DNA of 64,000 bases from Phragmites australis (lineage: Eukaryota > Streptophyta > Magnoliopsida > Poales > Poaceae): the NCBI RefSeq assembly GCF_958298935.1, contig NC_084944.1, positions 19,065,679-19,129,678 on the forward strand, given 5' to 3'. Below the pieces are notes generated by a model. That model had not been told where the DNA came from, did no database searches, and saw only the letters and a list, made by a program, of their open reading frames with translations. Position numbers and translations under genes: made by a program. Positions 11,703-24,335 of the stretch are shown here, piece by piece. Position 1 is the first letter of the stretch. Each line of letters starts with the position of its first letter.

Positions 11703-13757
11703 TCAAAACTGAAACTTAGATGGGATGAAACTGACAGAGGTTATGCCGTTCTCATATAGAAGGTCCTCAAGGCTGTTTAGCACAGGATCATCCTCCGGAC
11801 CAACCAAATCCGAGCAAACAATTTCAACTATCTTAAGATGCTCACACGTGAACAATCTTTCTTCTAGGTCGCCAATGAAATTTCAATCTGCATACGCATA
11901 CTGCTACAACATGAAAAACATATAAGTTTAATTTACCTTGATGGCACATGCATCAACTTTAATACAAGGATCAACAAGCATCTGGAGAGAAGCATGTACC
12001 GGTTTGTGTTCTATAGTTAGCTTCTCCAGATTAGGTGAGTTATGAAGGAAGACTATCAATGGATAGAAGTCATCATACAGACACCATTCACCAAGTTTCA
12101 GGGCTGTAAGATTGTTGAATTATGGACACCATTGGAAATTCTGTTCAATCTCCAGCTGCACAAGGTTTATAGGATTAAGGCGGGATATAGGATTCATGCC
12201 ACATTGCAGAAAACATTCATAACTTTGCCAATGTTGACAAAAGAATTAAGAGCAAGCTAAAATTATGTGGCAAGTACTATCGAGTAAGAACTATAGTTTC
12301 AAGGAAACAAAATCTGACAAAAAACCACGTCATAAGCAGAATCATGTTTGACAAAAATGGTCAAGATTACACAATACTCTGCCTATTTTCTGAAGAGAGA
12401 GTCAACAGTCTAGAGGACATGTAGTTGGTAATCATCAATCATCATATGTGATTGCAGATACGCCGGTGAAAGGACAATAGGATTAGGGAATCTATCTGCT
12501 GGATTGTAGTGATCTGGTTGTTGTTAGTATTGGGATGCACTTGCTGTTTGTAAGTATTAAGACCGAAGTTAAACAGTCAACCTCCTATAGACTAGATGTA
12601 TTTTTAGCTCTTTCCACCTATATATCATATCCACGATAGAATAGATAGATGTTACTGAATGTGAAATTTCTCAGTTCCATTTCTGTGTCAAACCACTGAT
12701 TAAGGCAATGATCAGTTAACTATTTAGTAATTGCACAAATGAACTGAGTGCGAGAACTAGACTGTAAGGTTGGCACTGGAGAGCGTTAATAATCCTCCAC
12801 AACCATCTTGACATCAGAATAAATAAAATATCAAACACTTGGTTTTGCAACAAAAAGACTAAATGCCATGCTTAGGTCTCAGACTTCAAGTTATAAATAT
12901 CAGCTGGGTGTTCAATTTAAAATCAAAAAGCATACAGTTCTTCCTGTATAGTAGAATTCCAAATTTGTAACACCACAAAGGCTCCTAAGAAACTGACAGA
13001 TATCATCAACCTGAGTATCAGCAGTACCAACTGAAACCGATGCTTTCACTAGCGATTCCATGTTCTTCAGTAAAGGTACACTTCCGGGGGCAGAGAACCG
13101 AAGATCAATGAGGCTTGGAATAGAAACAGGGGCCCGTCCCTCATATGTGCAGTGACATTCACCATCAATGGTCAAAACCTTCAGTGTCTGGGAGGAAATC
13201 TCAGGGTCATAAATGGTGCAGCAACGTAAGATGAGACACGCCCCAATACTGTGCAACCCGTTTGGAGGTTTCTGAAGAACCCAGGGATCAGAAAAAGACC
13301 GGAAAGCAGCAGGCTTGTCAAGAGGCACTTTGAAGCAAACACCGCATTATCGAGATGCAATTCATTGATCCAATCGATAACCTCGACAGAACGAGCATTG
13401 TACTGTAAAGCATGGCGGATCCATAGGTTAGCATCTTCCGAGTCGGCGTGGAAGTCCTCTGATTCATTAGATATGTGGTACCAGAGGCGGAACTCATCGA
13501 ATGCAAGGGGGCTACGGAACATGATGAAACGGTTGACAAACTTCTTGAACAACACGTCGCACTCCTCGTCGGTGTCAGCCAAGCCGTCAAACTCGTGTCG
13601 CGAGGCATTGATGCGGTGCACGGAGCGCTAGAGGTCGCACCAGTGCCCATGTCTGCACGACCTGGCGGGCGTTCAAGTGGGAGATGGCGCGGAGGAGGAC
13701 GTCGTTGGGGAGGGCGTCGATCCTGCACACCGCGCCGGGAACTCGCGCCGCGGCCAT
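11703..13757 (-). pseudogene. F-box protein with LRR and FBD domains (decayed)
   Basis: From an ATG at 13757 the minus strand begins with an F-box, RIDALPNDVLLRAISHLNAR. About 45 codons in, a small deletion shifts frame, and a TAG replaces the conserved tryptophan of DLWRSV. Reading resumes at SVHRINASRHEFDGLADTDE with the family sequence FVNRFIMFRSPLAFDEFRLW. A second frame change occurs near 13330 (PEISSQTLKVLTIDG, PLLKNMESLVKASVSVGTAD). After an intron an LRR exon near 12190-11940 reads NNLTALKLGEWCLYDDFYPL. A last exon gives the FBD end, ERLFTCEHLKIVEIVCSDLV, with stop TGA at 11703-11705. Such proteins select substrates for SCF ubiquitin ligases. This copy should not encode one. Confidence 0.75.
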
Positions 13758-13799
13758 GCACTAGTTGCCAGACGCCTCTGCCATGGGGTCGGGTTCACT

Positions 13800-15256
13800 G
13801 GGGCATTTCGTCGAACAGGTGGTGCTCCGGCAACCTGCAGAGTGGAAAAGCTAATAATTATGGAGCCATGAATCCGCCGATCGGGACAGGCATGGAGATT
13901 ATTCTTTACTACTTTTTAGATATCACACCCTACAAGCCACGCACCTGAGTTCCCAATTTGAATTGCCCCAATGCCGCTTTCGGCGATGGGCCAACGTCAC
14001 TACGATGTACCGCCGGCGTCGTCGAGACCGTCGTGTTCTTCAAGGATGGATTCGTCGCTTCACGGTCATCCTTGCCCCCCTTTGCACCGTCGGCCCGAGC
14101 TTCAGAGCTCGACCATGGCGTGCGGCACAGTAGCCTTGGGCAAGACGAGGTCCCGTTCTTCTTTCTGTCTCTCTGAGTCCCTTCCTGTTCAGTCTTTTCT
14201 TTCTCTCATCTCAGCCCTCACATGCTATTTTTTCACTTTGCACAGTATATTAGTGTATTTGGTGCCTTTTGAACCATGTTAAAAATAAGTGCCACTTTGA
14301 ACTATAGACTTTATGTAAAAAATTTTAACTCGAGGCCAAAGATGAAAAAGCCAATGAAGAATGCAACCCGAGGGGAAGAAAGCTTGATCACGAAACAACA
14401 GTCTACTCTCCAAAATGAATACTTAGAGTTTAAGATGGATGGAACTGTTAGTCATGTGAGTATGATCAAAGGTTGATTCTTTAGATACAGTGTAAATTAA
14501 AATATTAGTATTAGATATATGATGTTGATGATAAAATTTGCTCGACAACAGAAATACCTCGCGGAAGGTCACAAGTAAACATATTTGTTTCTTCTACGGA
14601 GGAACGTGACGATTTATGAGTAAATCGACGAAGAAGATGAAGTAGCTACACTAAACCTAAAGAATGATCCTGACGATTGAAATTGATTGTGTTTTTTATT
14701 GTGTCCTCTGAATCGGCCTCCCTACATATTTATATATGCAACATCTGATCTTTGCTTGTAATTGGCTAGGATTCCTTGCCAAAATCCAACTTGAGTAGAA
14801 CTCCTACCAAACCTATCTTTGCACACCTCAATTATAGAAAGTTTGACTGGTATCTCAAAATTTCTAAGCCGAGCTGATTTCCAAATAAAATACGAGAAAA
14901 TTCCTTATTTGCTATCGGAAGATAAGGTAAATCCTTATTTGTCATCTCTCAAAATAAACTTCCTTATTTACTACAGCTTTTAATTCTCATTCTTTTCTCA
15001 CCATTGCTATCCATTTGACTCATATAAAAGACATATTTTCTCTTGGGAGGAGGACGGTGGCCTCGTACATAGCCATCAGCAACTAATCGAAGTTTAAGGC
15101 TCTTTAGAGATCGACTCTTAGAATGTGATATAGTAGAGAGTTATAGATAATTTTTTACTCTTCTATATAGTTTTTGAACACTAAATTTAGATGAATAGAT
15201 CAGGAGATAGGAATTTAGATATATAGATCAGCAGATAGGAACCACATTAGCAGCGG
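13800..15256. other. No gene recognised
   Basis: The part next to the F-box gene (13800-14180) is moderately GC-rich and may include its promoter. From 14280 the sequence becomes AT-rich, and only short unrelated frames are seen (for example 14276-14476, lysine-rich). I see no transposon ends here. Confidence 0.35.
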
Positions 15257-15550
15257 GAATAAGGCTAACTGCAATGGGCTAATACAAATCCATCGCTACC
15301 AATACATTCCAAAGCCGGTCAACTTTCAGATTTTAGCTAAGTGAAACTAAAGCAATCATATATTATTTAATTAGCACTAATACCCAGAATCATGCTAACT
15401 ACAATCGGCCAATGAAAACTGAATTCCACACTACAAATTCTATAGTCCGGCTAACTTTCAATTTTGAACTACCGTGACAACGAAGCAATATAATATTACC
15501 AGCCAGTGCAAATATCCCGAATCAAGCTAATTTCAATCGGCTAATACCTG
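15257..15550. repeat. Diverged 130-bp tandem repeat, about 2.3 units
   Basis: The word GCTAACT.CAAT.GGC recurs at about 15264, 15394 and (as GCTAATTTCAATCGGC) 15525, giving periods of about 130 and 131 bp. Between them the landmark CCGG(T/C)(C/T)AACTTTCA also repeats, near 15333 and 15463. Units differ by roughly a third, so this is an old array. No function is evident. Confidence 0.6.
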
Positions 15551-15782
15551 ATTAATGATTGTTTTTATTTTCATAGCCGCATACACATAATACTTATAGC
15601 CTGCAATTTTTTGCTATCAACCCACGCCCCTGTTTTTGGTAAACAAAAAGATGTTTGCTAAAATAATAATTAATACACTGAGTCACTTTTTAAGACAATA
15701 ATAAACAAACATCGGTCATATCACATACTCTTCTTAGGATGATGGTAATCAAACATTGGCCATATTGGTTGTATAACTTTGT

Positions 15783-16147
15783 TCACATGGCTCTTCTAAG
15801 CATTCTGCCACGTACTTGGGTAATATCTTTTAAAGCATTTCCCATTAATAGCCCTAGATAAATCATCCCCTTGTAAGTTTTGTAAAAAAAAATTATCAGG
15901 GCCAATTTTACATATCTTGTATGACCCTTCCTAACTTGGAGACCATTTTCCAAATTTATTATCATTTGACCCGATGGTTAAATCATTTTCCATACTAAGT
16001 CTCCAATTAGAAACAATTTCTCCTTGACTTTTCTATTGTATGCTTTGGCTACTCTCAGCTTATCCTTCTCAATTTTGTTCAAAGCCTTCAACCTTTCTTC
16101 TGTTACTTTGTCTATTCTATCCATCATCAAATTATGGTAATCACTCG
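15783..16147 (-). pseudogene. Gypsy integrase C-terminal fragment
   Basis: The minus strand reads YHNLMMDRIDKVTEERLKAL, EKDKLRVAKAYNRKVKEKLF and IGDLVWKMI, the helical linker and start of the C-terminal domain of a Ty3/Gypsy integrase. Similarity continues in decayed form to about 15783 (RGRMLRRAM replaces the usual polyprotein end). The upstream part of pol is cut off at 16148, where a hAT element begins, so the hAT inserted into or next to this older retrotransposon. Confidence 0.7.
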
Positions 16148-17084
16148 CAAGGTCAGCCCTGGGCAAGTCCAGCAAAGGCGACGGCCTAGGGCTTGCAAAA
16201 GTTAGGGGCCCCCATCCAGCTATGTATTTAGTACATAGCTATGTATATGTATAGGTCAAAAGGAAACTACGTAAAAAGACATAATGACTTAACCCAAGCC
16301 TCTAACAAAATGAGTCGATCCCATTTGCGTTTTTCGCTTGTCACGCCGCCACAACCAAGGAATGAGATGACAGGTAGCCCATGCGGCCGTGCCCCAATCC
16401 GCTCTAAATTCCTCTTCTCTCTTTCCCAAAATCGAATGCCGCAACAATCACCTTGCATTCTCCACCTTATGTCACCACAATTAATGGAGGAGACGATTTC
16501 AATTTCATGGATTCACAACCTACCTGGCTTCAATTACTTCGTCGCAATTAATGGAGGAGAATTAGATTGTTATCCTAATGTTTATATTGCCTATCGAATC
16601 TCATTTATTATGCTGAGTGTAGCATCATCTGAAAGAAGCTTTTCAAAGCTAAAATTATTGAAAAACTATTTGAGGTCAGCAATGTCACAAGAAAAGTTAA
16701 ACTGTTTGGCTACATTATGCATTGATAATAATTTCATGAATTTGCATCTAAAAATGTTAGAACAATTTGTTTTAAATGATCATTGTGCACTCAAATTCAC
16801 AAATGGTTTCTTTGTTTTGTAGGTAATGGATGAGTAGATGACGAGCTCCTTCCATGTTTTAGCTACTGCAATATTCTCTAAGAAGTGTTATCATTAGTAG
16901 TCAAATGCTATAATTTTTACTTCTTAATGTATTACCGTTGTTACCAAATAACGTTGTCTTTGTGGTAAACTTTTAAATGTACCATATATTTGATTTTCAA
17001 TTAAAATATAAATATTATTTTAATTATAGAGGCCTTCAATTTTATTTTTGCTCCAAGGCCACCAAGATGTCAGGGCTGGCCCTA
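16148..17084 (+). mobile_element. hAT element remnant with transposase dimerisation domain
   Basis: The left end is CAAGGTCAGCCCTG (16148) and the right end CAGGGCTGGCCCTA (17071-17084), nearly the same palindromic sequence in inverse orientation. The frame ending at 16822 contains the hAT C-terminal dimerisation signature: SVASSERSFSKLKLLKNYLR followed by SAMSQEKLNCLATLCIDNN. This is the TTF-zinc-finger branch of hAT transposases. The N-terminal zinc finger and RNase-H-like catalytic core are absent, so about three quarters of the protein is deleted. I found no convincing 8-bp duplication. Confidence 0.72.
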
Positions 17085-17424
17085 ATTAGCCTTTCTTCGG
17101 TGAGGGTTTCGGAGCTCCTCACCGAGGGCAGTCACACACATAAAGAGAGAGAGGGAGTGGCTCGGGTGCTAACAGAAATGTTGGGCTGCGCCATTTGGAC
17201 TTGGCTCAGAATGCAAAGGATGGCATCGGCCCAGCTGAGAAAAGGGACGCACGAGCTTCAGCTGAGGAAAGGGCCATGGCCTAGGCGGGAGAGAGCACAT
17301 GCGTGGGGCAGTGATGGGTTGTGACCAGGGTCTAGCAGAGGTGAGGCACGCTCAGGGCGGGAGAGGTGAGGAGGGATGAACCAGAGCAGAGGGAAGGCGG
17401 CATGAGCGAGACGAGTGGTTTCAG

Positions 17425-17640
17425 ACTTTTTTATTTTATATTTTCTACATAAGTATTAACAAAAATATACCCTAGCTAAAAATATTTGCAGGAATAGGCA
17501 CCTACCATCCTCTGAAACGGTTGCAGCACTTTTAGAGGATAGTAAGAGTGCTACGGTGGCACGGCCAGCACCACCTGATCCTTACCGCACTCTCATGAGG
17601 CGGTTAGACCTTACCGCCCCCGTGTAGCCCCCCAGGTTAG
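17425..17640 (+). repeat. MULE left terminal inverted repeat
   Basis: The outer edge is T-rich (17426-17447). The inner part contains TGCAGGAATAGGCACCTACC (17488-17507) and the TACCGC repeat tract. It pairs with the right repeat at 27835-28097. MULE ends normally carry transposase-binding sites and promoter activity directed inward. Confidence 0.8.
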
Positions 17641-18235
17641 CCCCTATGAAAGGGCTGAAATTTATCCAAAATTACCATTTTATTCTAGAAAAAAAGAAAG
17701 AGAGGGGAGGGGAGGAGAGGAGAGGGTGGTAGCATGGCAAAGCCCCACTATTTTTTATCTATGGACGTCTTGGATCTCGGTTTTCGGTAAATTTTTCTAG
17801 ACTTTTGTTTTTATTAGTAATTAAAATACCACTAGATCTAAGGTTTAGCGACATAATTATAGTTAAATTAGATGAGACCTAGGGTTTAGAACGGTAATCA
17901 CGAAATGAGGCTTTTCTGTCTTTTGTAGTTTATTGTAAATATCTAGTTGAACATGGTAGGATAGGCATAAGATGTATAGTTGTATTTAGAGTACGGTAAT
18001 TTTGATTATGTAGACTTTACAAAATAGTGATTTAGGTATTAATTAGGGATTTTATTAAGTATGTGGGGGTTTAATTAGTTTAAATTGGTTAGTTTGCTTA
18101 GGAGCGATATTGATTGTAGTAAACTAAACGTATTGTTAGATGATCATCGGTTGCGGTAATTTTGTACGAGTTTTAATAATCAAAAGTATAGGGTTTTGGT
18201 ATTAATGTTGGACATATTTTTGAATGTTTCCAGGT
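17641..18235. other. MULE leader, presumed 5' UTR and first intron of the transposase
   Basis: AT-rich with no coding signal. It ends in a pyrimidine tract and TTTCCAG at 18228-18233, two bases before the ATG of the transposase. This suggests a splice acceptor ending a leader intron. The donor cannot be fixed. Confidence 0.4.
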
Positions 18236-20781
18236 ATGTCAGATAAGCTATATTTTTAGATATATTATGGTGAAAATCAGATTAGTTATGACCCTAGCAA
18301 TATAGATCTCTCTGGATTTCAGTATGTCATGAAGGGACTTAGTAGAGCCAATGAGAGGACAATAGTCGGCGTGTGCAAGTGGCTGATGTGCCATTTTCAA
18401 CTGGATCCCTAGCACAATGAGCTTAAGCTGAGAGTGTGCTTAGCCATGCTACTGAGGGGTACATTGGGGAGCTCATCCCAATTAATGTGACAACGACTTG
18501 GAGGCAGTACATAGATATAGCATGTGAATATGGTCTCCCTCTTGTGCTGCTAGCTGAGGAAGCATTAGCAGGAACAAGTCAAGTAGTGGTGGATGAAGCA
18601 GACAAGACAACTGTGGGGGACGAGAAGGATGTTGGGGATGTGCAGGCGATGCAACCGAGAGGTGTGGCTGATGAGGGGGAGGACATCTCTAGCATAATTG
18701 AAGAGATGGAGAGGGAGGATCAGGAGCTCGAGGAAGCTATTGCCAATGAGGATTCATCCGACAAGGAGGAAAGTGCTCCTATTCCTGCAGAGTGGAGGAA
18801 TCAGAATTTTTCATAGCTAATGGCCAGTGAGGGTCATCAGACACCGTGGGTATATCATGAGAATGAGGTGTCTCATGGTGCTATGTACCATAGTAAGGAG
18901 GTTGATATTGATGCAGTGAAATACTAGTCGTTGTCGCTTCGGAAGCAGTTCAAGGTTGTGAAGTCAAGAAAAAGGGAGTACGATGTCAAGTGTTTAGTGC
19001 TTGATTGTCCGTGACGAGTGCACGCATTCAAGAGGAAGTGGGTGACGACTGGGAAGCTCAATGGTTAGAGAGCATAACAGTCACATTGAGGAAATAGTGT
19101 TCCCCCACGGGAACCTGTCATCTGTTTTTGTTGCTAATGTGATGTACAGAGAGATTATGAACAACCTAAAGTGTGAGCCATGATCAATAATCCGTGCTAT
19201 TGAGGAAAGGTTCCAGTACACAATAAGCTACGCCAAGGCATGGAGGGCGAAATAGAAGGCTATTGAGATAAGGTTTGGGACATACGAAGCATCATATGAT
19301 AACTTACCACGTTAACTAGCCACAATTTGTGTGAGAAACCCTGGAAGTTACTTTGACATCAAGTATTACCCCTAGAGTAATGCGAGGAACCCTGCCCCTC
19401 GAGTATTGCAACGTGCTTTCTTTGCATTTGCGACAACCATCAAGGCATTTAGGCACTGTTGACCCATCATTTGCTTGGACATAATGTTCCTTACTGGGAA
19501 ATATAAAGGACAAATATTGTTTGAAATTGGGGTAGACGGGAATAACCAAGTCATGCCACTAGGGTTTTCCTTTGTGGAGAATGAGAATGGGGATAGCTGC
19601 TATTAGTTCCTTGAGCTGGTGAAGCATGCTATTGTTTTGGACCGGTCTGATGTATGTTAGATTCATGATAGACATTTAGGGTTGTTGCAGGCTTTGCTAG
19701 ATATGCAATACGGTAGTGTTCGACGGTGTGTAACAACAAAGTGGCCAGACTTGAAGAGTAGGTTGTGCATGAGGCATATGGGTGCAAACTTTTATAAACA
19801 ATTAAAAAACAAGCAGTTTATGAATATTTTCAAGAAATTGTGTAGCCAAAACTAAAAAAAAAAGTTCAATGCACTATGGGAAAAGCTAGATGAACTAACC
19901 ATGAAGCAATCAGCTGAGGTAGCAGACACCAAAGATGAGTCAGTTGCTCTTGGACCCATCCCAACAGATAATCTTTAGATAGTAAGGAGGTTAGGATCAT
20001 CTGTTAGGAACTTCTCATAGTGGATACAAAATTAGCCAAGAGAGAAGTGGGCCGTGATGTACGACACTAGAGGGGCAAGGTATGGGATAATGACAACTAA
20101 TCTTGCTGAGGTCTACAATTGGGTTATGCGAGGTATGAGGTCCCTCCCTCTTGTTAGAATTGTTGAAGGTATTATGATGGAATTTGAAGATATTTCATTG
20201 ATCGCTACGCAGCTGCTTCGAAGGCAATTACAGATAACTGTATGTTGTATGGATTGATTCTATGTCACTACATGGAGAATATCACAAAGAAGGCACATAT
20301 GCACCGTGCAAATCAGGAGGAAACTGCAGAGCACACATTCACTGTCTTGTGCTGAGATAAGAGTCGTAGGGGTGGCAGATGTGAGTGCCATATGCAAGAG
20401 TGCATGCTTAGGAATGGAACATGCAGTTGTTCCTACCAGAAGCCACAATTGCTACACAAGCCATGCACACACGTCATAGCTACAAATGGGGAGTCCAATA
20501 TGCTACCCCGACAATATGTTTCTCGCTACTTTATGAAGGATCAGATATTGAACACATGAAACCATGAGCTTTATGGCTACGACATTGTTGATACGTTTAC
20601 AAGTGAGCCAGGTCCCTCGCGAATGTACGTGCTAGACTTTGAGAAGATGAAGTACACACCAGGACATCAACAAACATGGCAGATTCAAAATGATATGGAT
20701 GAATCCAAGGCGGGTCAAAGTAAGTGTGATGAAACTGGTCATACATACAAGAAATGTCCAAAAAATACACCTGATATATAG
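18236..20781 (+). pseudogene. mudrA-like: MULE transposase, mudrA-like
   Basis: Begins at ATG 18236 after a splice-acceptor-like CAG. An acidic N-terminal part is followed by the MuDR DNA-binding region (KQFKVVKSRKREYDVKCLVL). The MULE catalytic domain reads FRHC*PIICLDIMFLTGKYK, then VMPLGFSFVENENGD, then IHDRHLGLLQALL. The DDE residues are visible: D in ICLDIMFLTG, D in IHDRH and E in TTNLAEVYNWV. A SWIM finger (CSCSYQKPQLLHKPCTHVIA) and a CCHC knuckle (CDETGHTYKKC) follow, and the frame ends at TAG 20779-20781. More than ten in-frame TAG/TGA codons replace Q, W or R codons, and at least one frameshift is present. The enzyme would cut and join the element ends; this copy is dead. Confidence 0.87.
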
Positions 20782-21084
20782 ATGGGGTCACGACGGCCGT
20801 TAAGTGTGAATGTGTTTATCGTATCTAGATGTTCTATTTGTGAGGTTTTGGCCTAACCTATGTTCGAGGGAGTTGGACCTCACATTTGTATTTGATTTGG
20901 GGTTCTTATATGTTGTAATATGTTCATGTATCTGTGTGTACATGTATGGCATACTCCGTTCACATAACTGTGTGTATATGTAATATGTTCATATAGCTAT
21001 GTGTAGCTATATATTATATGATGTTCATGTAATTATGTGTATATCTATAGTACAAACTATTTAATTTTGTTTTGAATGTAGATA

Positions 21085-23930
21085 TGGCGCATCCACCCTG
21101 AGCTTCTTGATCCTACAGTGGACAAGAAGCACTGTAGCTTCTCATTTGTTGTTCACTAGACTGAGTTAGGAGTTTTACGGCCTCGTGGCCCCAGGGAGCT
21201 ACTTACGATCGATGATCGTTGGAAGCACCTGTATGTTAAGAGTTATCTACGTATAATCCTGATTATTTATTTGTTGCATGTTCTAAATTCACTTAATATT
21301 CCAAATGATACAAATTGACAGCAATTGGATTCCTACCATTGTGTCATTTGGTGGAGGCCCGAGCGATAGAGAATCCTGAGGTAGCCGCGAGATGATTCTA
21401 TTTTGACTGATTAATAATCGCTATACTGGTCGACCGTTGGAGGCCTGAGACCCACACTTTACACCTTCCCTACGGCGAAATGTCTCCGACATTGTAGGAC
21501 ATAGCCTACCTGTTAGACTTACCTTGCGTCGGAGCCATCATTGGCGACATGGATACAGACTGGATCAACACCATGCTCGAGTGGTTTGGTGATGTTCAGC
21601 GGAAGGATGATGCACCCCCCGACTTACCTAAGTTCCTGTTGGATCTGCACGGGTCCACGAAAAAGTGGATCCTCCAGTTCCAGGTACCTTACAATTTAAC
21701 TTCACATTTGCTGTACACTTTCCAAGACATTTTACTCATCATGATTTACATTACTTCAAGCATACATACATCCACCTGTACGTCGGTCCATACTCGGTCG
21801 CGAGGCACTTGGAGGCTTACCTGCTTTGGTTGTTCAGTTGGGTTATGTTCACCAGCAATCAAGGCCACCTAGTGTTGAGGACCCTTCTTCCATACGCCAG
21901 GTGGATCATAGATACAGAGCCCGATGATGTCCCCCAGTTCAGCTAGATCTCCGCTATCCTAACGGCAACATATTAGGCCTTGTGTGATGTATGCACGAAG
22001 AAGGAGCCACTAGCCACATTTGATGGGTGCCCACTCTTGCTATAGTTGTGGTCATACGAGAGGTTTACCATCGGTTGGCCCATTGTGGACCAGTCCCCGT
22101 ACTCTGAGGAATGGTACAGGGAATTCGAGGAGGACAGGCCCACTATGGGCTCAATGTGGTGTCACTGTCAGGTACGTAGGAAGCATAGTTCTACTTTACT
22201 TGTCTATTGTTTTTAATCAGGCTTAATACTATTTTTCTCCATAGCCGCACTAGGAGCATGAGTAGGCCCACATCACGTACAAGCTTTTTGGGGCACAATT
22301 CGACCACCTGCATCCAGAGGACATGGTCTAGACCCCCTACAACAATCTTTCTCCTTTGTGCGGCCACGACGAGGACTACTGACTTATGAAGAAGTCTCTT
22401 GTCTTTGATATCTACATCGAGGAGTACTCACCCCACCACATGATGAGGCAATTCGAAGGCTTCCAGGCATTCCCCCTCATCAACTTTCGCAACGTTCTGC
22501 CCCACATTCACATGTAAGTAAACTTAAATATATAATTCATATCATTCGTATCATTTATAGTCTATCTAATATGGTTGACATGCAGGTATTCACGTAAGGT
22601 CCAACCAGGTGGCAACCTCTGTGCATATCACTTAGCGCCATATGTCTTGGCGTGGGTCCATGCCCTTGAGGATGTCATCGAGGAGCCTCATCCTTTCACC
22701 AACCCGGCCTATTAGGAGTACCTGAGGTGATACATCCCGCGTACACATACACAGATCACCTACACCCCATATACTGTTCGGATGCATGTCGCTTCGACTA
22801 TGAAGGCCTTCCCGGGCCATTGGGATGAGGACGTTGCTTTAGCGGTATGTTTAAGTAACTTATCATTTTTTTGTTAACATATAATCTCATATGAACCACT
22901 ATATACTGAAAACCCCATTTTACGTTTATCATACATGATGTCCATAGGGACGCAGCTGGAGCCATGGGACGCCTCAAGGAAGGGATGTAGCTTAGTGCGG
23001 CGGATGTAGCGGGTTTTCGATAAGACCGTGTGGGCCCTGAAACTTACCTCATGCTGATCCACCGCAGACGTCGTTGGTGCCCTTTCCAGGTCTAGTGGGG
23101 TCAACGCATAGTCGTCTAGAAGGTCTGATGTGCAACGACCTCCACCAAGGCTGGCATCCACACCGCTACCTGGACCTAGACCACAACCTCTAGGGCATGT
23201 AACAATAGGTACGCCTTATTCATGCGTACGTCGGTTAGAGATATTCTTTTCTTACCGATGCATTTCTTTTAAAAAAATGTTAGGTGCACCTACACACTTA
23301 ACGGCGCAAACACCTACACCTTGGCCATCACCGACACCTTCACTGTTCATAGGCCTCTCAGGTAAGGAACGTCAACATACAACCGCATTTAATTTATTCA
23401 ATAATATATCTAATATAATCATCCGTCCGCAGGTTACTACGGTAATGAAGCATGGATGTCTGCATCTGAACCTCCACCGTTCGCACCCTGGCCGTCTATA
23501 GCTACCCCTACATACCATACAAGTACAACATTGTATTTTTACTAATACATTCATTTTCACATTTACTGTATCTAATAAATTCATCTATTCATAGGCCCCT
23601 CGAGTGATTATGCAAGGATGCCGGTGACAGCATCGCAGTCGTCATATCCAAGTCAGGATGATGACCCTAGTCAGACCTAGCGTACAACATCATTAGGGAC
23701 TTCTTTGGTGCTCCACTACCAACGCAGGAGACCCAGGTGGAGGCCTCAACACCCGTGATCGCTACGAGACCTACCAAGCAGATTGTTCCACCAGACAACC
23801 TAACCTACTCTAGGGGCCACATGAGGGCAAACCAACGACAGCGGCGGACCTTGATGGTGGGAACACCCATTGGTAGCAGGGGAGAGAGCAGTAGGATTGT
23901 ATGTTGGCTTTTGTAACTTATACGTTTGAT
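21085..23930 (+). pseudogene. Plant mobile domain (PMD, aminotransferase-like) gene carried by the MULE
   Basis: Several exons separated by GT-AG introns are readable. Exon 1 (from ATG 21085, then a shift) gives LGVLRPRGPRELLTIDDRWK. The next contains RWRPETHTLHLPYGEMSPTL followed by DIAYLLDLPCVGAIIGDMDT and WINTMLEWFG, the PMD signature. Then come HLEAYLLWLFSWVMFTSNQG, RTLLPYARWIIDTEPDDVPQ, and later exons (QFEGFQAFPLINFRNVLPHI; CAYHLAPYVLAWVHALEDVI). The tail is basic (RGHMRANQRQRRTLMVGTPI) and ends in stops near 23917. PMD proteins such as MAIN and MAIL1 act in silencing and genome stability; the domain is widely carried by transposons. Stops are mostly TAG in place of Q or W. Confidence 0.82.
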
Positions 23931-24121
23931 TCATGATGCATCTTCGATTCGCAAACTAGTCATCTGTTCTATTTTCCTATCTCCCTCCGATGCTATGCAT
24001 TCTTAGCTACGTGACGAAGAGCATGTACGACATGTCTAGTACTATATAATCGTACATGTCTACTTTTTATGTATTACATGTTCAGACATTACTACTTGCC
24101 ATGTCATTAATGCATTTCTTA

Positions 24122-24335
24122 ATCTCATGTGACCCACGCTACTAGCTTTTTAGAGTGACTTCACCTCTCACTGCTACCTTTGCAGGGAGGTGTGACCCCT
24201 CGCTGACACATTTTTAGAGCGATATGACTGCATGCTGCCACCTTTTCAGAGTTATGTGACCGCATGCTGCCACCTTTTCAGAGCGATGTAATCGCATGCT
24301 GCCAACTGCTTCGAGTCCAGTGACCGCTCGCTGTA
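24122..24335. repeat. 32-bp tandem repeat array inside the MULE
   Basis: The phrase GCATGCTGCCA occurs at 24230, 24262 and 24294, exactly 32 bp apart, each followed by CCTTTTCAGAG or a variant and preceded by GTGACC or a variant. Weaker units extend left to about 24122 and right to about 24335, giving six or so units. The array lies between the PMD gene and the inverted GRF gene. Confidence 0.7.

Noticed and set aside
16140..17092. 8-bp target duplication for the hAT remnant
   Set aside because: ATCACTCG on the left and ATTAGCCT on the right do not match well enough to call.
24122..24335. 32-bp periodic repeats considered as CRISPR
   Set aside because: There are no distinct spacers; the units are directly adjacent and diverged, in plant DNA.
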